Positions 20,016 through 28,508 are shown, counted from the stretch's first letter. The stretch: DNA of 32,856 bases from a virus (IMGVR_UViG_3300021961_005268:1-32856), one strand, 5' to 3'. Made by a program: numbers and translations. The notes: a model not told the origin generated them from the letters alone.

Positions 20016-21608
20016 TCAGCCTCCTGTCACGTCAACCGTAGGCACGCCTTCAGTTACAGTTACATTGTATGCGCTGTTTTCGCCAAGCCTTTGGTTGAAG
20101 ACCTTCATCGCGCGGTCATACTCTTCTTGGCTGATGTACTGTGTTGGATCGTTGATCGCGTCCTCGATGAATGGCGTGATGGCTTGGAGCTTCCCTTCAA
20201 AGAGACCACGAGTCTCTCGCACGCGGAAGATTGCCTCCTGCGGGTTGCCGAACAAATCAATCTGACCGAGAAGTTTTTCTGTGTTTTGCACGTCTACGTT
20301 GGAGATGCCGTTCCCTGTTTCTGACGTCAGGAAACGCTTGAACTCTTGGATTATCGAGTCTCTCAACGCTGTTGCTTTTGCCTCAGGAGAAAGACCTTCG
20401 TCTCCGAAAGACACCTTAGGGTCTTTCATACCAGCAGCGGCAAGGACGTTGTTTACTCTGTCAGCAATGAGCGTAAACGCCGGGCTTGGAGACCCTGCGA
20501 TTTCAGCAATAGACGCCTCAAGCGCAGACAATGTTTGAAGCGCGCCATTCGCTGTGTTGTACCCACGCGTCAGAGTGTTGGCTGTTGCGCTTCCATCGAC
20601 GAAAACACCTCTGCCGTCATACATCCCACGACGAATGTCTAGGTTCTGGACAACAGGAATAGTGCCAACATTTTTGATCTCGCCCACTTGACCTGCTGTC
20701 TTTGCTGCTTCTGCGTCGATCTCCATCTGCTTCAAATAGGCTTCTTGTGCAAACTCACGTTGTTCCGCAGCAAGAGCCGCGCGAGCATTTCTGCCAGCTT
20801 CGATCTGATCCAGCGCATACTTGCCAGCGGCAAGACGGTTAGCCCTTGCTTCCTGTTTAGCAGCTTTCAACTCAGGCAAAGCCTTTTCACCAGCCTCGCC
20901 AACAGACCGCAGAATGTTGCCTACGTTGAAACCACTGCCTGCTCTGTTCTGCATGAGCGCAAGACCGAACGCCATCAGTGCGGCGCTCTTGTCAGGCTTG
21001 CCGCTGATGTCGATGCCAGTGACTTCCGCGAACTCTTTCATGTAGTCTTCAGCGGTCTTGTCAGGCTGGACCTCTTGCCCAGACGCTTCGGTGTAAGCGT
21101 CCATCGCGCCTTTGAATGCGTCCTCTGTGGAGAACGGCGCGGGTTCACGCGTGAGTTGTGCGGGCGGCTTTTCGGGCGCTGCGGTTGCAGGGGCTGCCAC
21201 AGTGGTGCGAGGCCTTGGAGCTATAGCGGCGGCAATAGCAGATGCAGGCGCAGTCTCAGGACCTTCAAGAGAGAAGATGTCTGTCTCAGCAGGCATTGCG
21301 CCAATGCGTGCTGCTTCAACGTCGCGCGCTCCTTGGGTAACAAGGCGACCTAACGGTTGAGGCATCGCTCCAGCAATGCCGCTCCTGACAAGATCCCTGA
21401 CTTGATTCTCAGTCAGGTTAGGAACGGTTGGCGGTTCAACATAAAAACCGCTTTGACGGAAGCCTTGAATGATATCCTCAGGCACGCCGAGTTCCATCAT
21501 CTGCATGGGGAAATCGACATTTCCGGTCGGATAGCGCGTCAAAGCGCCCATGACTTCTGGGCCTTCCAGAGCCATTATGCCACGACGTGCCAGCGTCCGA
21601 TCAACCAT
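20016..21608 (-). CDS. Internal virion / structural protein (likely)
   Basis: A 530-aa product. A Pro/Ala-rich low-complexity segment lies at about 115-160 (APRPRTTVAAPATAAPEK). It is followed by a helical region rich in Ala, Glu and Lys (about 250-310) that should form a coiled coil. The C-terminal part looks alpha-helical and ends TVTEGVPTVDVTGG. It lies between two other probable internal virion genes with gaps of 1 and 9 nt. The family is not recognised by name, and the role is inferred from context and composition. Confidence 0.55.
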   Translation of the reverse strand: MVDRTLARRGIMALEGPEVMGALTRYPTGNVDFPMQMMELGVPEDIIQGFRQSGFYVEPPTVPNLTENQVRDLVRSGIAGAMPQPLGRLVTQGARDVEAARIGAMPAETDIFSLEGPETAPASAIAAAIAPRPRTTVAAPATAAPEKPPAQLTREPAPFSTEDAFKGAMDAYTEASGQEVQPDKTAEDYMKEFAEVTGIDISGKPDKSAALMAFGLALMQNRAGSGFNVGNILRSVGEAGEKALPELKAAKQEARANRLAAGKYALDQIEAGRNARAALAAEQREFAQEAYLKQMEIDAEAAKTAGQVGEIKNVGTIPVVQNLDIRRGMYDGRGVFVDGSATANTLTRGYNTANGALQTLSALEASIAEIAGSPSPAFTLIADRVNNVLAAAGMKDPKVSFGDEGLSPEAKATALRDSIIQEFKRFLTSETGNGISNVDVQNTEKLLGQIDLFGNPQEAIFRVRETRGLFEGKLQAITPFIEDAINDPTQYISQEEYDRAMKVFNQRLGENSAYNVTVTEGVPTVDVTGG

Positions 21609-21617
21609 GTTCTTTCC

Positions 21618-22754
21618 TCACTGTTGCCCGTAGACGCCCTGAAGCGCGGTGTAGGCACCAAGTCCAGCAAGATAGGGGTTCGTCGCAGGCTGGGTCTGCG
21701 ACGTGTACTGCGAATAGAGCGATGCGGAAGGCGTGCCAGAGAGGACGCTGTACGCATAGTTGTACGGAAGCAGCGTCTGTTGCAACGGACGCATTTGTTC
21801 CTGCCGCGCGAGATCCAGTTGCTGCTGCCGATATCCACGCTCAGCTTCGCCGTAACCGTACATAGTTGCAAGATCAGCAGGGGCGAGCGCAGAGTAGACG
21901 CGACCAATGTCAGCGGTTGTCCCACCAAGCTGGCCATACTGCTGGCCAAGCTGGCCATACTGCGTGCCGATCTGGCCGAACGATTGTCCCAGACCGCCAA
22001 GCAAACGACCGGCTTCAAGGGCTCGGGTCTGTGCCTGCTGATACGCATTCTGCGACGACTCAAGCGCCTGACCGTAGCCAGCCTGACGCAGTGCCGCTGC
22101 TTGCTTGGCCTTGGTGTCGAGGATCGCGCGCTCGACCTCAGCGGCCTGTAGGCCCTGACGCGATCCACCGAAGGCACCAGCGCCGACCGCCTGAGCAGCG
22201 GCACGCTGGCGAGCCACATCACCCTCACGCTCGATGTCAGCCATCGAACGCTGCACCACCTCTTCGGTGTAGGGCGACATGAACTCGCTGATGTAGTCCT
22301 GCGGACGATACATCCCTGCGCCGCTCGTGACGTAGCCAGCGGCGGGGCCGAAGAACGATGCAGCCTCCCCCAGCGATCCAATGCCGCGATAGAGCGCCTC
22401 ACCGCCGCCAGTGACATACTCGCCTGCCTGACCGAAGAACGGCTGATACCGCTCCATGAAGTCAGGGATGCCATTGGCGTTGGCGTCGGCCTTGAGCGAC
22501 TCCTGAACAAATGACTCTAGACCGAAAGAGGTATATTGACCCGTTGCGGGGTCATAGGTGGTGGGCGTTTGGCCAGCCATCTGATACTGCGGGATCGTGA
22601 ACAGACCCGGCTGTTGCAGGAGGCCACCTTCAAAGCCACCCGGAGCGCCTTCAGCGCCCTCAGTGTAGCGACCAAAGATCGCGTCTAGCAGGCCCTTTTC
22701 GAGCCTTTCCAGATACTCTGGGCGACGCTGAACCTGCTCGATGGTCTCAACCAT
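21618..22754 (-). CDS. Structural protein with a YGQLG repeat (likely internal virion protein)
   Basis: A 378-aa product rich in Gln, Tyr, Gly and Ala. The middle is a long Ala/Arg/Glu helix (DIEREGDVARQRAAAQAVGA), followed by repeats YGQLGQQYGQLGG near residue 270. The C-terminus is rich in Tyr and Ser (YAYSVLSGTPSASLYSQYTS). This composition is usual in virion-associated proteins of marine-type podoviruses, but I know no function. It is linked to the upstream gene by a 1-nt TAATG overlap. Confidence 0.55.
   Translation of the reverse strand: MVETIEQVQRRPEYLERLEKGLLDAIFGRYTEGAEGAPGGFEGGLLQQPGLFTIPQYQMAGQTPTTYDPATGQYTSFGLESFVQESLKADANANGIPDFMERYQPFFGQAGEYVTGGGEALYRGIGSLGEAASFFGPAAGYVTSGAGMYRPQDYISEFMSPYTEEVVQRSMADIEREGDVARQRAAAQAVGAGAFGGSRQGLQAAEVERAILDTKAKQAAALRQAGYGQALESSQNAYQQAQTRALEAGRLLGGLGQSFGQIGTQYGQLGQQYGQLGGTTADIGRVYSALAPADLATMYGYGEAERGYRQQQLDLARQEQMRPLQQTLLPYNYAYSVLSGTPSASLYSQYTSQTQPATNPYLAGLGAYTALQGVYGQQ
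21925..21962. repeat. Short tandem repeat inside the structural gene
   Basis: CCAAGCTGGCCATACTG occurs at 21925-21941 and again at 21946-21962, a 21-nt period encoding the seven-residue unit YGQLGQQ twice on the minus strand. It could change copy number by slippage. Confidence 0.7.
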
Positions 22755-23773
22755 TATGCCATCTCCTCAAGGCGATCCATCAGCTTGTAGGCCTTCTGGA
22801 TGCCACGTTCCTGATCGCCGTTGCCAAGGCCTTTGACGGCATCTTTGGTAAGCACAAACTCACCAGCCATCAGCATTGCCGGAACGTCGTCTTTCTGACC
22901 AGACCCTTCGTGCGGCATGATGCCGCCATTACGACGAGGGAAGTATTCTCCATTCACCATGCCGCCAACCGCATACTGCGGTATGTTGAGCCGAATGTAT
23001 TCCTCCGTGCCGCCAAACGGCCTGCGGGCACGTTGTGTCTCCATCGACTCTTCTTCTTTGCCGCCGAGCTTCGACAGCAGGCCAGAGCCGAGAGAAAAGG
23101 CGAGCGCCTCGCCAACGGGGCTCGACAGGAGATCGAGGATCTTGCCGCCCTGCATCGACGGGAAGGCGTCGTAGAGGAACGAGCCAATGCCGAGCAGCTT
23201 CGGGTTCGCAGTAGGCCCGCGCAGCTTGGCAAGTTGTTCGGCTGCGCGTGTGGCGGTTGAGACAGGAGGAGCAGCAGAAGGTGCAACACCGGGCGCAGCG
23301 CCCTTTGAAGACATCATCGCGGGCACCAGATTGGCACCACCTTCACCGCCACCCATGCCGAACGCCTGCCCCAGCGGGACACCGCCAAGGAATGAGGACC
23401 CAAGGCCTCCAGTGATGCCGCCGATCAGCGCGTTGCGCAGAGCGTCTTTCGGCTTCGAACCAGTCAGGAGCGATGTCACGCCAGTCGTAAGTGCCGCTTG
23501 ACCAAACGGGCTCGCGGCAAGAGAGCCGAGCGCGGAAAACAGAGCGGGCAGAAAGAACTCCTGACGACCAGTCATCGGGTTGTAGCTGCCAGTCGGACTG
23601 CCAACCATGTAGCGCGTCGGATCGACGCCCTGTTGGCCAATAGCAGTCATGATCCCAGCGCGGAGGCCGGGATTTGCATTTAGAACTGGGCCGGGGACGA
23701 CCATTTCGCCGGGGGCAACGTGCGCCATTTGCGTGTCGCCATAGCGCCCCATTGCCGCCATATTTTGCATCAT
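22754..23773 (-). CDS. Structural protein with glycine-rich hydrophobic core (likely)
   Basis: A 339-aa product. Residues about 75-145 are hydrophobic and Gly/Ser-rich (ALFSALGSLAASPFG, ALIGGITGGLGSSFLGG), which suits membrane insertion during DNA ejection. The N-terminal HVAPGEMVVPGPVL and C-terminal DDVPAMLMAGEFVLTKDAV are near-repeats of one theme: both contain a G-E-(M/F)-V-(V/L) strand, as seen in phage structural proteins with paired 'PGEFV' motifs. It stands upstream of the other internal proteins. The exact role is unknown. Confidence 0.55.
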   Translation of the reverse strand: MMQNMAAMGRYGDTQMAHVAPGEMVVPGPVLNANPGLRAGIMTAIGQQGVDPTRYMVGSPTGSYNPMTGRQEFFLPALFSALGSLAASPFGQAALTTGVTSLLTGSKPKDALRNALIGGITGGLGSSFLGGVPLGQAFGMGGGEGGANLVPAMMSSKGAAPGVAPSAAPPVSTATRAAEQLAKLRGPTANPKLLGIGSFLYDAFPSMQGGKILDLLSSPVGEALAFSLGSGLLSKLGGKEEESMETQRARRPFGGTEEYIRLNIPQYAVGGMVNGEYFPRRNGGIMPHEGSGQKDDVPAMLMAGEFVLTKDAVKGLGNGDQERGIQKAYKLMDRLEEMA

Positions 23774-23826
23774 GTCGGACCTCGGATGCAGTGCTGCCCT
23801 AAGTTACCAAAAGAAGCCGTCAATGG

Positions 23827-24240
23827 CTAGGGCGTTGTGGTTACAGTGACGCTGCCAACCCCGCCAGCGCCAGAAATGCTTAACGGAGTTGCCGTGTTCG
23901 TTAATATTCCGACGCTGCCGAGAGAGCCTGAAGCACTGACGCCTGAAGGCATGCCGACGTTGGTGATGACAGTCACGCTGCCGATAGATCCGCTTGCCTC
24001 GACAGACAGCGTGTAAGCTACACCCTCAAGGACAATGTGGACCTCACTGCCAATGCGATACAGATCGCCGGGAACCAGCTTTGTCAGCGATGCCTCTGTC
24101 GGCATGTTCGGGATGTTCGTCAGCGGGTTTCTGACTTCCTCGATCAACTTGCTCAGCGTGTCGATGAACATGTTCATCTGCCGCGCGTCATATTGAGGCG
24201 CAGCCTGAGGTAGGATCTGTTTGACGATCTTGCGCGTCAT
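23827..24240 (-). CDS. Small virion protein with a three-fold beta repeat
   Basis: A 137-aa product. The N-terminal 75 residues include a helix (QMNMFIDTLSKLIEEVRNP) and a compact strand region. After residue 80 there are three similar units, each with '(A/S)-G-(S/A)-(I/L/V)-G-S-V' followed by a 'T' strand, as in GSIGSVTVITN, GSLGSVGILTN and GGVGSVTVTTT. This predicts a short beta-solenoid or fibre-like end. It overlaps the gp10-like gene by 4 nt (ATGA), so it is probably a tail accessory or fibre-anchoring part. It is not recognised by name. Confidence 0.6.
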   Translation of the reverse strand: MTRKIVKQILPQAAPQYDARQMNMFIDTLSKLIEEVRNPLTNIPNMPTEASLTKLVPGDLYRIGSEVHIVLEGVAYTLSVEASGSIGSVTVITNVGMPSGVSASGSLGSVGILTNTATPLSISGAGGVGSVTVTTTP

Positions 24241-26096
24241 CGTCTGCCGTCAGGCCTCAGGTCAAGACGCGGGAAGCCAAGACGCCACGCAACTCCGGTC
24301 GTGTTGCTCGTGATCTTGAACGACATCTGCCGACCGCGAAGACGCAGGAAGATCTGGTCAGTGTAGGTCTCGTTGCCGCTCACAACAGATGTTCGGGTTA
24401 CGGTGCCTGAGTCACTGCCGTTGGTTGAGTCGTCGCTGTAGTTTCGCGCTGTCATTGTCATGGTGACAGATGGCGTAGCTGCCGTGGACTTGGCGAACGA
24501 CAAATCTGGGATGATGCGACGGATGAACATGAACTGATCGCCGTCGCCGATGTCGAAGTCGGCTGACTCGACATACGAAGTGATCGCCGTGGCAGGGCTT
24601 GTGCTGCCGTCGTCCAAGCCGAACTCGTGGTTGTAGAGGTAGCTGTCAGTCCCTGTCGCCTGCGGATATGACCGCTCACCAGCGCCAACATCATTCCACG
24701 CTGTGCGCGCTAGATTGCCGTAATACCAAGACTGCTCGGCATAGTTGTAGATGACGTAGCGATCTACCTCGTTTGAGTTGGCAGAAGGATAGAACCACCA
24801 GATCTCAGATTCGGTCGCCAAAGAACCAGCGTGGATCTTGAATGACTGATTGCGGTTCAGGTCGTTAAAGACATACTCACGCACGCTGCACGGGATCGGA
24901 GTGATGCGGCCATCGTAGACGTAGAAGTTCTCGCGACCCATCCAGAAAACGATGTCGTTCACAGCCGTGACTGCGTTCGGGCCAGCGATCTGGGTGTTAT
25001 CGCCGATCTGGGCGATGCCGAAGGTGTAGGGAGGCCCAAGGTATTGCAGTGAGTGCAGCGTCCTGTCCGTCCACACGAGCGTCTGACGAGATGTGCGCAC
25101 AGCGGTAACGATCTCAGAACCAGAGCTAAGACGAAGATCTCCAGAGGTGTTTGACGTTGTGGGCGTCCAGTCAGTCACGCTCTCTTGGCTCGACCAGCGA
25201 ATGAGTAGCGGATCTTGGTCAGGGGAACCCAACGGGTTAGCGCCGAAACAGATGACATGGCGATCAACCTCGGAAACCAGAACTTTTCTGGCCACAGTCG
25301 GAGCGCCAATCGCACCGCTCAAGTCTGACAGCGCAACGCCTCTGCCACCAACGCTGGCATCCCAGTAGTAGACGCCCTCGTCAGCTACGTTGAACAGGAG
25401 ATCTTCGCCGTAGTCGTCAGCGAACCACAGGCGCAAAGTTTGACCGGCAAGGTTTCCTGAGGCTGAGCCCCATGTAAACCGACCCCAAGTGCCAGCGCCC
25501 CAGCCGGGTCCAAGCACAGTAGTGTTTAAACCTACGTTTATCTGGTAGGCCACTTGGATCGCAGATCCACCGCCAGAAACGCCGCCAGTAGAGGCGCTGC
25601 CTGTGGTCGTGATCGTGTAGGTGCTGCTATTGATGACGGTCGTGACCGTGTGCTCTTTGTTGATCTGGTCGGAGGTGATGCCGTCAAAAGCCGTCGCACC
25701 AGAGATCGTGATGTAGTCGCCAATCGTCGCGCCATGCCCTGCATCTGTGACCGTAATGATGCCGCTGGCGGGAGAGCCGGTCGTGAGTGCATCCGTTCCC
25801 AGCGTGACTGTCCTACGGATTGGCGTGATGTCCGTGTAGCTGCCGCCAAGCTCAAGGTAGGCTTTGCTTTCCGTCCCAATGAACAGATAGTTTTGAGAGG
25901 CGAGAGTAACGAAGTTGTGCAGCTTCCGCGCTGTGCCAATGAACGCAGACGATGTCGCTTTGGCCCAGCCGCCGATTTTCTCGACATAGCCTGAACGAAA
26001 GCGCACTTTGTCGCAGTCATACCAGCCACCCTCGTTAGAGTAGCGGGTTCCTTCGCGTCGAATGCCCGGCTGGAACTGTAGCTTGGTTAGCGGCAT
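24237..26096 (-). CDS. P22 gp10-like tail / DNA stabilisation protein (likely)
   Basis: A 619-aa product, longer than P22 gp10 (472 aa). The opening (LTKLQFQPGIRREGTRY, then WYDCDKVRFRSGYVEKIGGW) matches the start of the phage stabilisation protein family, whose beta-rich subunits plug the portal and connect it to the tail needle. Repeated 'W...' beta motifs through the sequence, such as DLLFNVADEGVYYWD, suggest a propeller. A Gly/Ser/Thr-rich insertion (about 100-170) resembles an extra beta domain. It is the most upstream structural gene in the window before the opposite-strand nuclease. Confidence 0.7.
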   Translation of the reverse strand: MPLTKLQFQPGIRREGTRYSNEGGWYDCDKVRFRSGYVEKIGGWAKATSSAFIGTARKLHNFVTLASQNYLFIGTESKAYLELGGSYTDITPIRRTVTLGTDALTTGSPASGIITVTDAGHGATIGDYITISGATAFDGITSDQINKEHTVTTVINSSTYTITTTGSASTGGVSGGGSAIQVAYQINVGLNTTVLGPGWGAGTWGRFTWGSASGNLAGQTLRLWFADDYGEDLLFNVADEGVYYWDASVGGRGVALSDLSGAIGAPTVARKVLVSEVDRHVICFGANPLGSPDQDPLLIRWSSQESVTDWTPTTSNTSGDLRLSSGSEIVTAVRTSRQTLVWTDRTLHSLQYLGPPYTFGIAQIGDNTQIAGPNAVTAVNDIVFWMGRENFYVYDGRITPIPCSVREYVFNDLNRNQSFKIHAGSLATESEIWWFYPSANSNEVDRYVIYNYAEQSWYYGNLARTAWNDVGAGERSYPQATGTDSYLYNHEFGLDDGSTSPATAITSYVESADFDIGDGDQFMFIRRIIPDLSFAKSTAATPSVTMTMTARNYSDDSTNGSDSGTVTRTSVVSGNETYTDQIFLRLRGRQMSFKITSNTTGVAWRLGFPRLDLRPDGRR

Positions 26097-26205
26097 GGCC
26101 CGTCCCCTGATCCTGCGGCATTATACACCAAAGCATGTGGGATGCTACAGCGACGCATCGGGCTACGTCTTGTTGCTGCAACACGGCATATGGTATTGAT
26201 GCGCC

Positions 26206-26568
26206 ATGAAATCCATCGAGACCATATCTCGATCAGGCGAGTATCTCGTCGCTCACGTCCTTGAGACGCATGACATCCGCGTTTCTCATGCCAATGTGTC
26301 AGGCCACGATCTGTGGTGCAGGACCCCAACAGGCAGGTTGGTGAGTGTGCAAGTCAAGACCAGCGCGACAGAAGTCCCACATCACACCAATACGGTCTAC
26401 GACTTCTCGAACAATAGTATGAGTTGGACCCCAAACGTCTATGCCTTTGTCGCCTTGGACAAAGGCCTTTTTCTTTGCGAGGCGTCGATGTCAAAGCGCA
26501 GAAAAATCCGCGCTGACAGCTTCACCAAGGAAGCTATGGAAGAGAGTATCAAGAAGTTCTTCTACTGA
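26206..26568 (+). CDS. PD-(D/E)XK endonuclease-like protein, alone on the plus strand
   Basis: A 120-aa product. SGEYLVAHVLETHDIRVS gives the first helix with a candidate glutamate. GHDLWCRTPTGRLVSVQVKT gives the D...QVK core of small PD-(D/E)XK nucleases, with D45-like and K64-like positions. An aromatic-rich segment follows (YDFSNNSMSWTPNVYAFVAL), as in the 'group I intron endonuclease'-like family. No strong ribosome site precedes the ATG. It lies between the tail gene and the endolysin, opposite to both, and its end overlaps the endolysin by 7 nt. A free-standing homing endonuclease or DNA-processing enzyme is possible. Confidence 0.6.
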   Translation: MKSIETISRSGEYLVAHVLETHDIRVSHANVSGHDLWCRTPTGRLVSVQVKTSATEVPHHTNTVYDFSNNSMSWTPNVYAFVALDKGLFLCEASMSKRRKIRADSFTKEAMEESIKKFFY

Positions 26569-27125
26569 CCCATTCCCTTGACAGCAGAGGCAATGCGACC
26601 GACCCATGTGCGCTTGCTCGCCATCTCAAGGGCCTTATGCAGCGTCTCCTCGTTCCGGCGAAGCCAGCCACGACCGAAGGTGTCGAACGTGCGGAGGCCA
26701 CGATAGAAAGCCTCACGCGCATCGGCCATGTCCTGAACGATCTCCTTGGGGTCTTTCTTCTCGACAGCCGCCAAGGTCGCAGATCCAATGCCGCCATCAG
26801 GCGTCACGCCTACAATCTTCTGTAGCGCCTTTGCCGCGCGGCCAGTGCCAGAGTTGACGGCCCAGTCGAACACCGCCCAGTCCACGCCACCGGGAAGGTC
26901 ATCGCCACGCACCTTGTCCCAGTACAGCTTCTTGTACAGCGGAGCTACGTCCTTGACGGTCAACTTCTTCATCGCATCAGGTGCGGCAGGCTTGCCGATC
27001 CACTCTTCCCACACCTTGCGGGTCACGCCCAAGTTGGTCTCACCACCGGGGTCTTTGGGGTGATTGACGTATCCTCCCTCGTGCCTGAGCAACATCTCCA
27101 AGCAGTCGTCAAAGTTCTCTTTCAC
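26562..27125 (-). CDS. Endolysin, glycoside hydrolase family 108
   Basis: A 187-aa product from GTG 27125 (GTGA overlap with the preceding stop). LLRHEGGYVNHPKDPGGETN with E16 in HEGGY is the catalytic hallmark of GH108 N-acetylmuramidases, and the following GVTRKVWEEW fits. Residues about 95-165 form the helical C-terminal domain seen with this family (KALQKIVGVTPDGGIG). It cuts peptidoglycan at the end of infection. No signal peptide is visible, so a holin should release it. It lies directly after the spanin-like and holin-like genes. Confidence 0.85.
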   Translation of the reverse strand: MKENFDDCLEMLLRHEGGYVNHPKDPGGETNLGVTRKVWEEWIGKPAAPDAMKKLTVKDVAPLYKKLYWDKVRGDDLPGGVDWAVFDWAVNSGTGRAAKALQKIVGVTPDGGIGSATLAAVEKKDPKEIVQDMADAREAFYRGLRTFDTFGRGWLRRNEETLHKALEMASKRTWVGRIASAVKGMGQ

Positions 27126-27460
27126 TTCTTTCTCCTGAACAAGTCTACAAAACTGCGCGCCATCTCACCCGGAGATGGCAGAACCCAGCCCACGACCAGC
27201 GCGATCCATACCCAAATTGGGATGTCTTCGACATTGTTGATTGTCACGCTCTCGACCGAAGCCGCTTCGATCTGTTTGGTCGTTGTGACGATATCCCGGC
27301 CAGCTTCAGTTCTCTCTTGGTTGGCCACAACCTGCTGGGTGTTTTCCTTGCCTGCCTGAACATTCGCCGCCACATTCGGCCCGCCACCACCCAACATGCC
27401 CAGCGGCAACGCGCCACATGCGGCGAGGAACAGGAACAGGAGGAGGAGATTAATCCTCAT
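27122..27460 (-). CDS. Unimolecular spanin-like protein
   Basis: A 112-aa product from the ATG at 27460 (MRINLLLLFLF); an upstream ORF start adds no sensible sequence. Residues 5-15 form a signal peptide ending in LAAC, with lipidated C15 predicted by the lipobox. A Gly-rich segment and an exposed helical region (QAGKENTQQVVANQ) follow. A C-terminal membrane helix lies at 81-95 (PIWVWIALVVGWVL), and the basic tail ends LFRRKK. One polypeptide anchored in both membranes is the definition of a u-spanin, of which T1 gp11 (131 aa) is the model. It joins the membranes after peptidoglycan is degraded. Confidence 0.65.
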   Translation of the reverse strand: MRINLLLLFLFLAACGALPLGMLGGGGPNVAANVQAGKENTQQVVANQERTEAGRDIVTTTKQIEAASVESVTINNVEDIPIWVWIALVVGWVLPSPGEMARSFVDLFRRKK

Positions 27461-27788
27461 GGCTCCGCTCGCGCGTGCGAACGTATGCACTCGCGCCCAT
27501 GAAGGCAGCAACCACAGCGGCCTGAGATGTGTAGAACATCGTCATCAGGCCGTTCAGAACCTCAACCCTGTCTGTCGGTAGAATCGGCAGAATCAGACCC
27601 AGCGTCAGCAAGACCATCGAACCCATGGCCACCCATGCCATCTGTCTTTGTTGATCCTGTTGCTTGTCCCAGTTGTCTATGCGCAGCAGTTTCTCGTGCC
27701 GGTTGATCTCTGAGTTGCTGACAGTGCCGTCGCCGTCCAGATCAGCGACATCCAGCAGGCTGTTGGGTTCCAGTTTCTTCGGGGTCAT
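27450..27788 (-). CDS. EF-hand protein with two membrane helices (holin candidate)
   Basis: A 112-aa product from the ATG at 27788 in an ATGA overlap. Residues 16-27, DLDGDGTVSNSE, match the 12-residue EF-hand calcium loop at positions 1, 3, 5, 6, 8 and 12. A charged helix (about 30-48) and two hydrophobic helices (about 51-70 and 78-101) follow, ending in a basic tail. The size, membrane topology and place directly before the spanin-like and endolysin genes make it the best holin candidate. The EF-hand is unusual for a holin and raises the question of calcium sensing. The holin role is inferred. Confidence 0.6.
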   Translation of the reverse strand: MTPKKLEPNSLLDVADLDGDGTVSNSEINRHEKLLRIDNWDKQQDQQRQMAWVAMGSMVLLTLGLILPILPTDRVEVLNGLMTMFYTSQAAVVAAFMGASAYVRTRERSHED

Positions 27789-28255
27789 TTGTTCTGCTCC
27801 ACATAGAGCCACAGGACGGCAGTAAGGAAGGCCGTGACACTTGATATCATAAGGAAGATCAAAAAGCCCGAGATTATCATCTCCTTGATCTCTGCCTTGC
27901 GGTGTTCGTGCGCCGCTCTGCGCTTGCGAATCTCTGCCTCTGTCCTCAAGAACTCTTCCCACCCGCTCTGGCCGTAGCTGAACTGGATGTAGGTTCTGAG
28001 TTCGTTGCGCTGTGCTTCGATCTTCTTCTTGGCAGCGAAGACCTCCATGGCCTCTGCCTGAGCGTTGCCGCTGAATGCCTTGTACCAAGGAGGATCTTCC
28101 GCCTTCCTCTCGAAATACTCCAAGTCAGATATGGCACTAGCCCATTGGGAGAGTTGGCCTCCCATGTCCTGTAGCTCACGACCTATCTCAATGCCCTTCT
28201 TGATGGCAGAGTAGGCGCTGCTTGCTAGAGCTATGGCACTGACTGGATCAAGCAC
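27785..28255 (-). CDS. Helical protein with C-terminal membrane anchor
   Basis: A 156-aa product from GTG 28255. The first 30 residues are small and hydrophobic (LDPVSAIALASSAYSAIKKG). A long charged helix region follows (about 70-125), with a clear transmembrane segment at about 127-151 (IISGFLIFLMISSVTAFLTAV). It is overlapped by the EF-hand gene (ATGA). Similar tail-anchored proteins of unknown function occur beside lysis genes in phages. It could act as an antiholin or pinholin partner. Confidence 0.6.
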   Translation of the reverse strand: MLDPVSAIALASSAYSAIKKGIEIGRELQDMGGQLSQWASAISDLEYFERKAEDPPWYKAFSGNAQAEAMEVFAAKKKIEAQRNELRTYIQFSYGQSGWEEFLRTEAEIRKRRAAHEHRKAEIKEMIISGFLIFLMISSVTAFLTAVLWLYVEQNK

Positions 28256-28259
28256 ATCG

Positions 28260-28502
28260 TTACTTCCCCACGCGCTCCATCAGACGGTCGATCTTCGTGT
28301 CCAATGCTTCGAGGCGTGTTATTACCCGGTTGATGTCAGCGTGAACCTCGGCCTTGGTCACATAGTCCTTGGCGACTTCTTCGCGGGTTCTGTTGAGAAG
28401 TATCTGTAGGCGTTGCAGTTCGTCAGCCCATGACTTGAGAAACCAGCCAATGATGCCAAGGATGAGCGTGAGAGCGGAGTTCCAGAACAGTTCTACTTCC
28501 AC
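28260..28502 (-). CDS. Small membrane protein with coiled coil
   Basis: An 80-aa product: an N-terminal membrane segment (about 6-22, WNSALTLILGIIGWFL), then a charged coiled coil (LQRLQILLNRTREEVAK... INRVITRLEALDTKIDRLME). The reverse layout, coiled coil then membrane helix, is seen in hemolysin XhlA-type phage proteins. It sits 4 nt before the tail-anchored gene and probably acts in lysis or membrane association. The function is unproven. Confidence 0.6.
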   Translation of the reverse strand: MEVELFWNSALTLILGIIGWFLKSWADELQRLQILLNRTREEVAKDYVTKAEVHADINRVITRLEALDTKIDRLMERVGK

Positions 28503-28508
28503 GATGCA

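Noticed and set aside
21357-22151. 264-codon plus-strand open frame
   Set aside because: It crosses the border of two minus-strand structural genes and its composition is that of an antisense frame.
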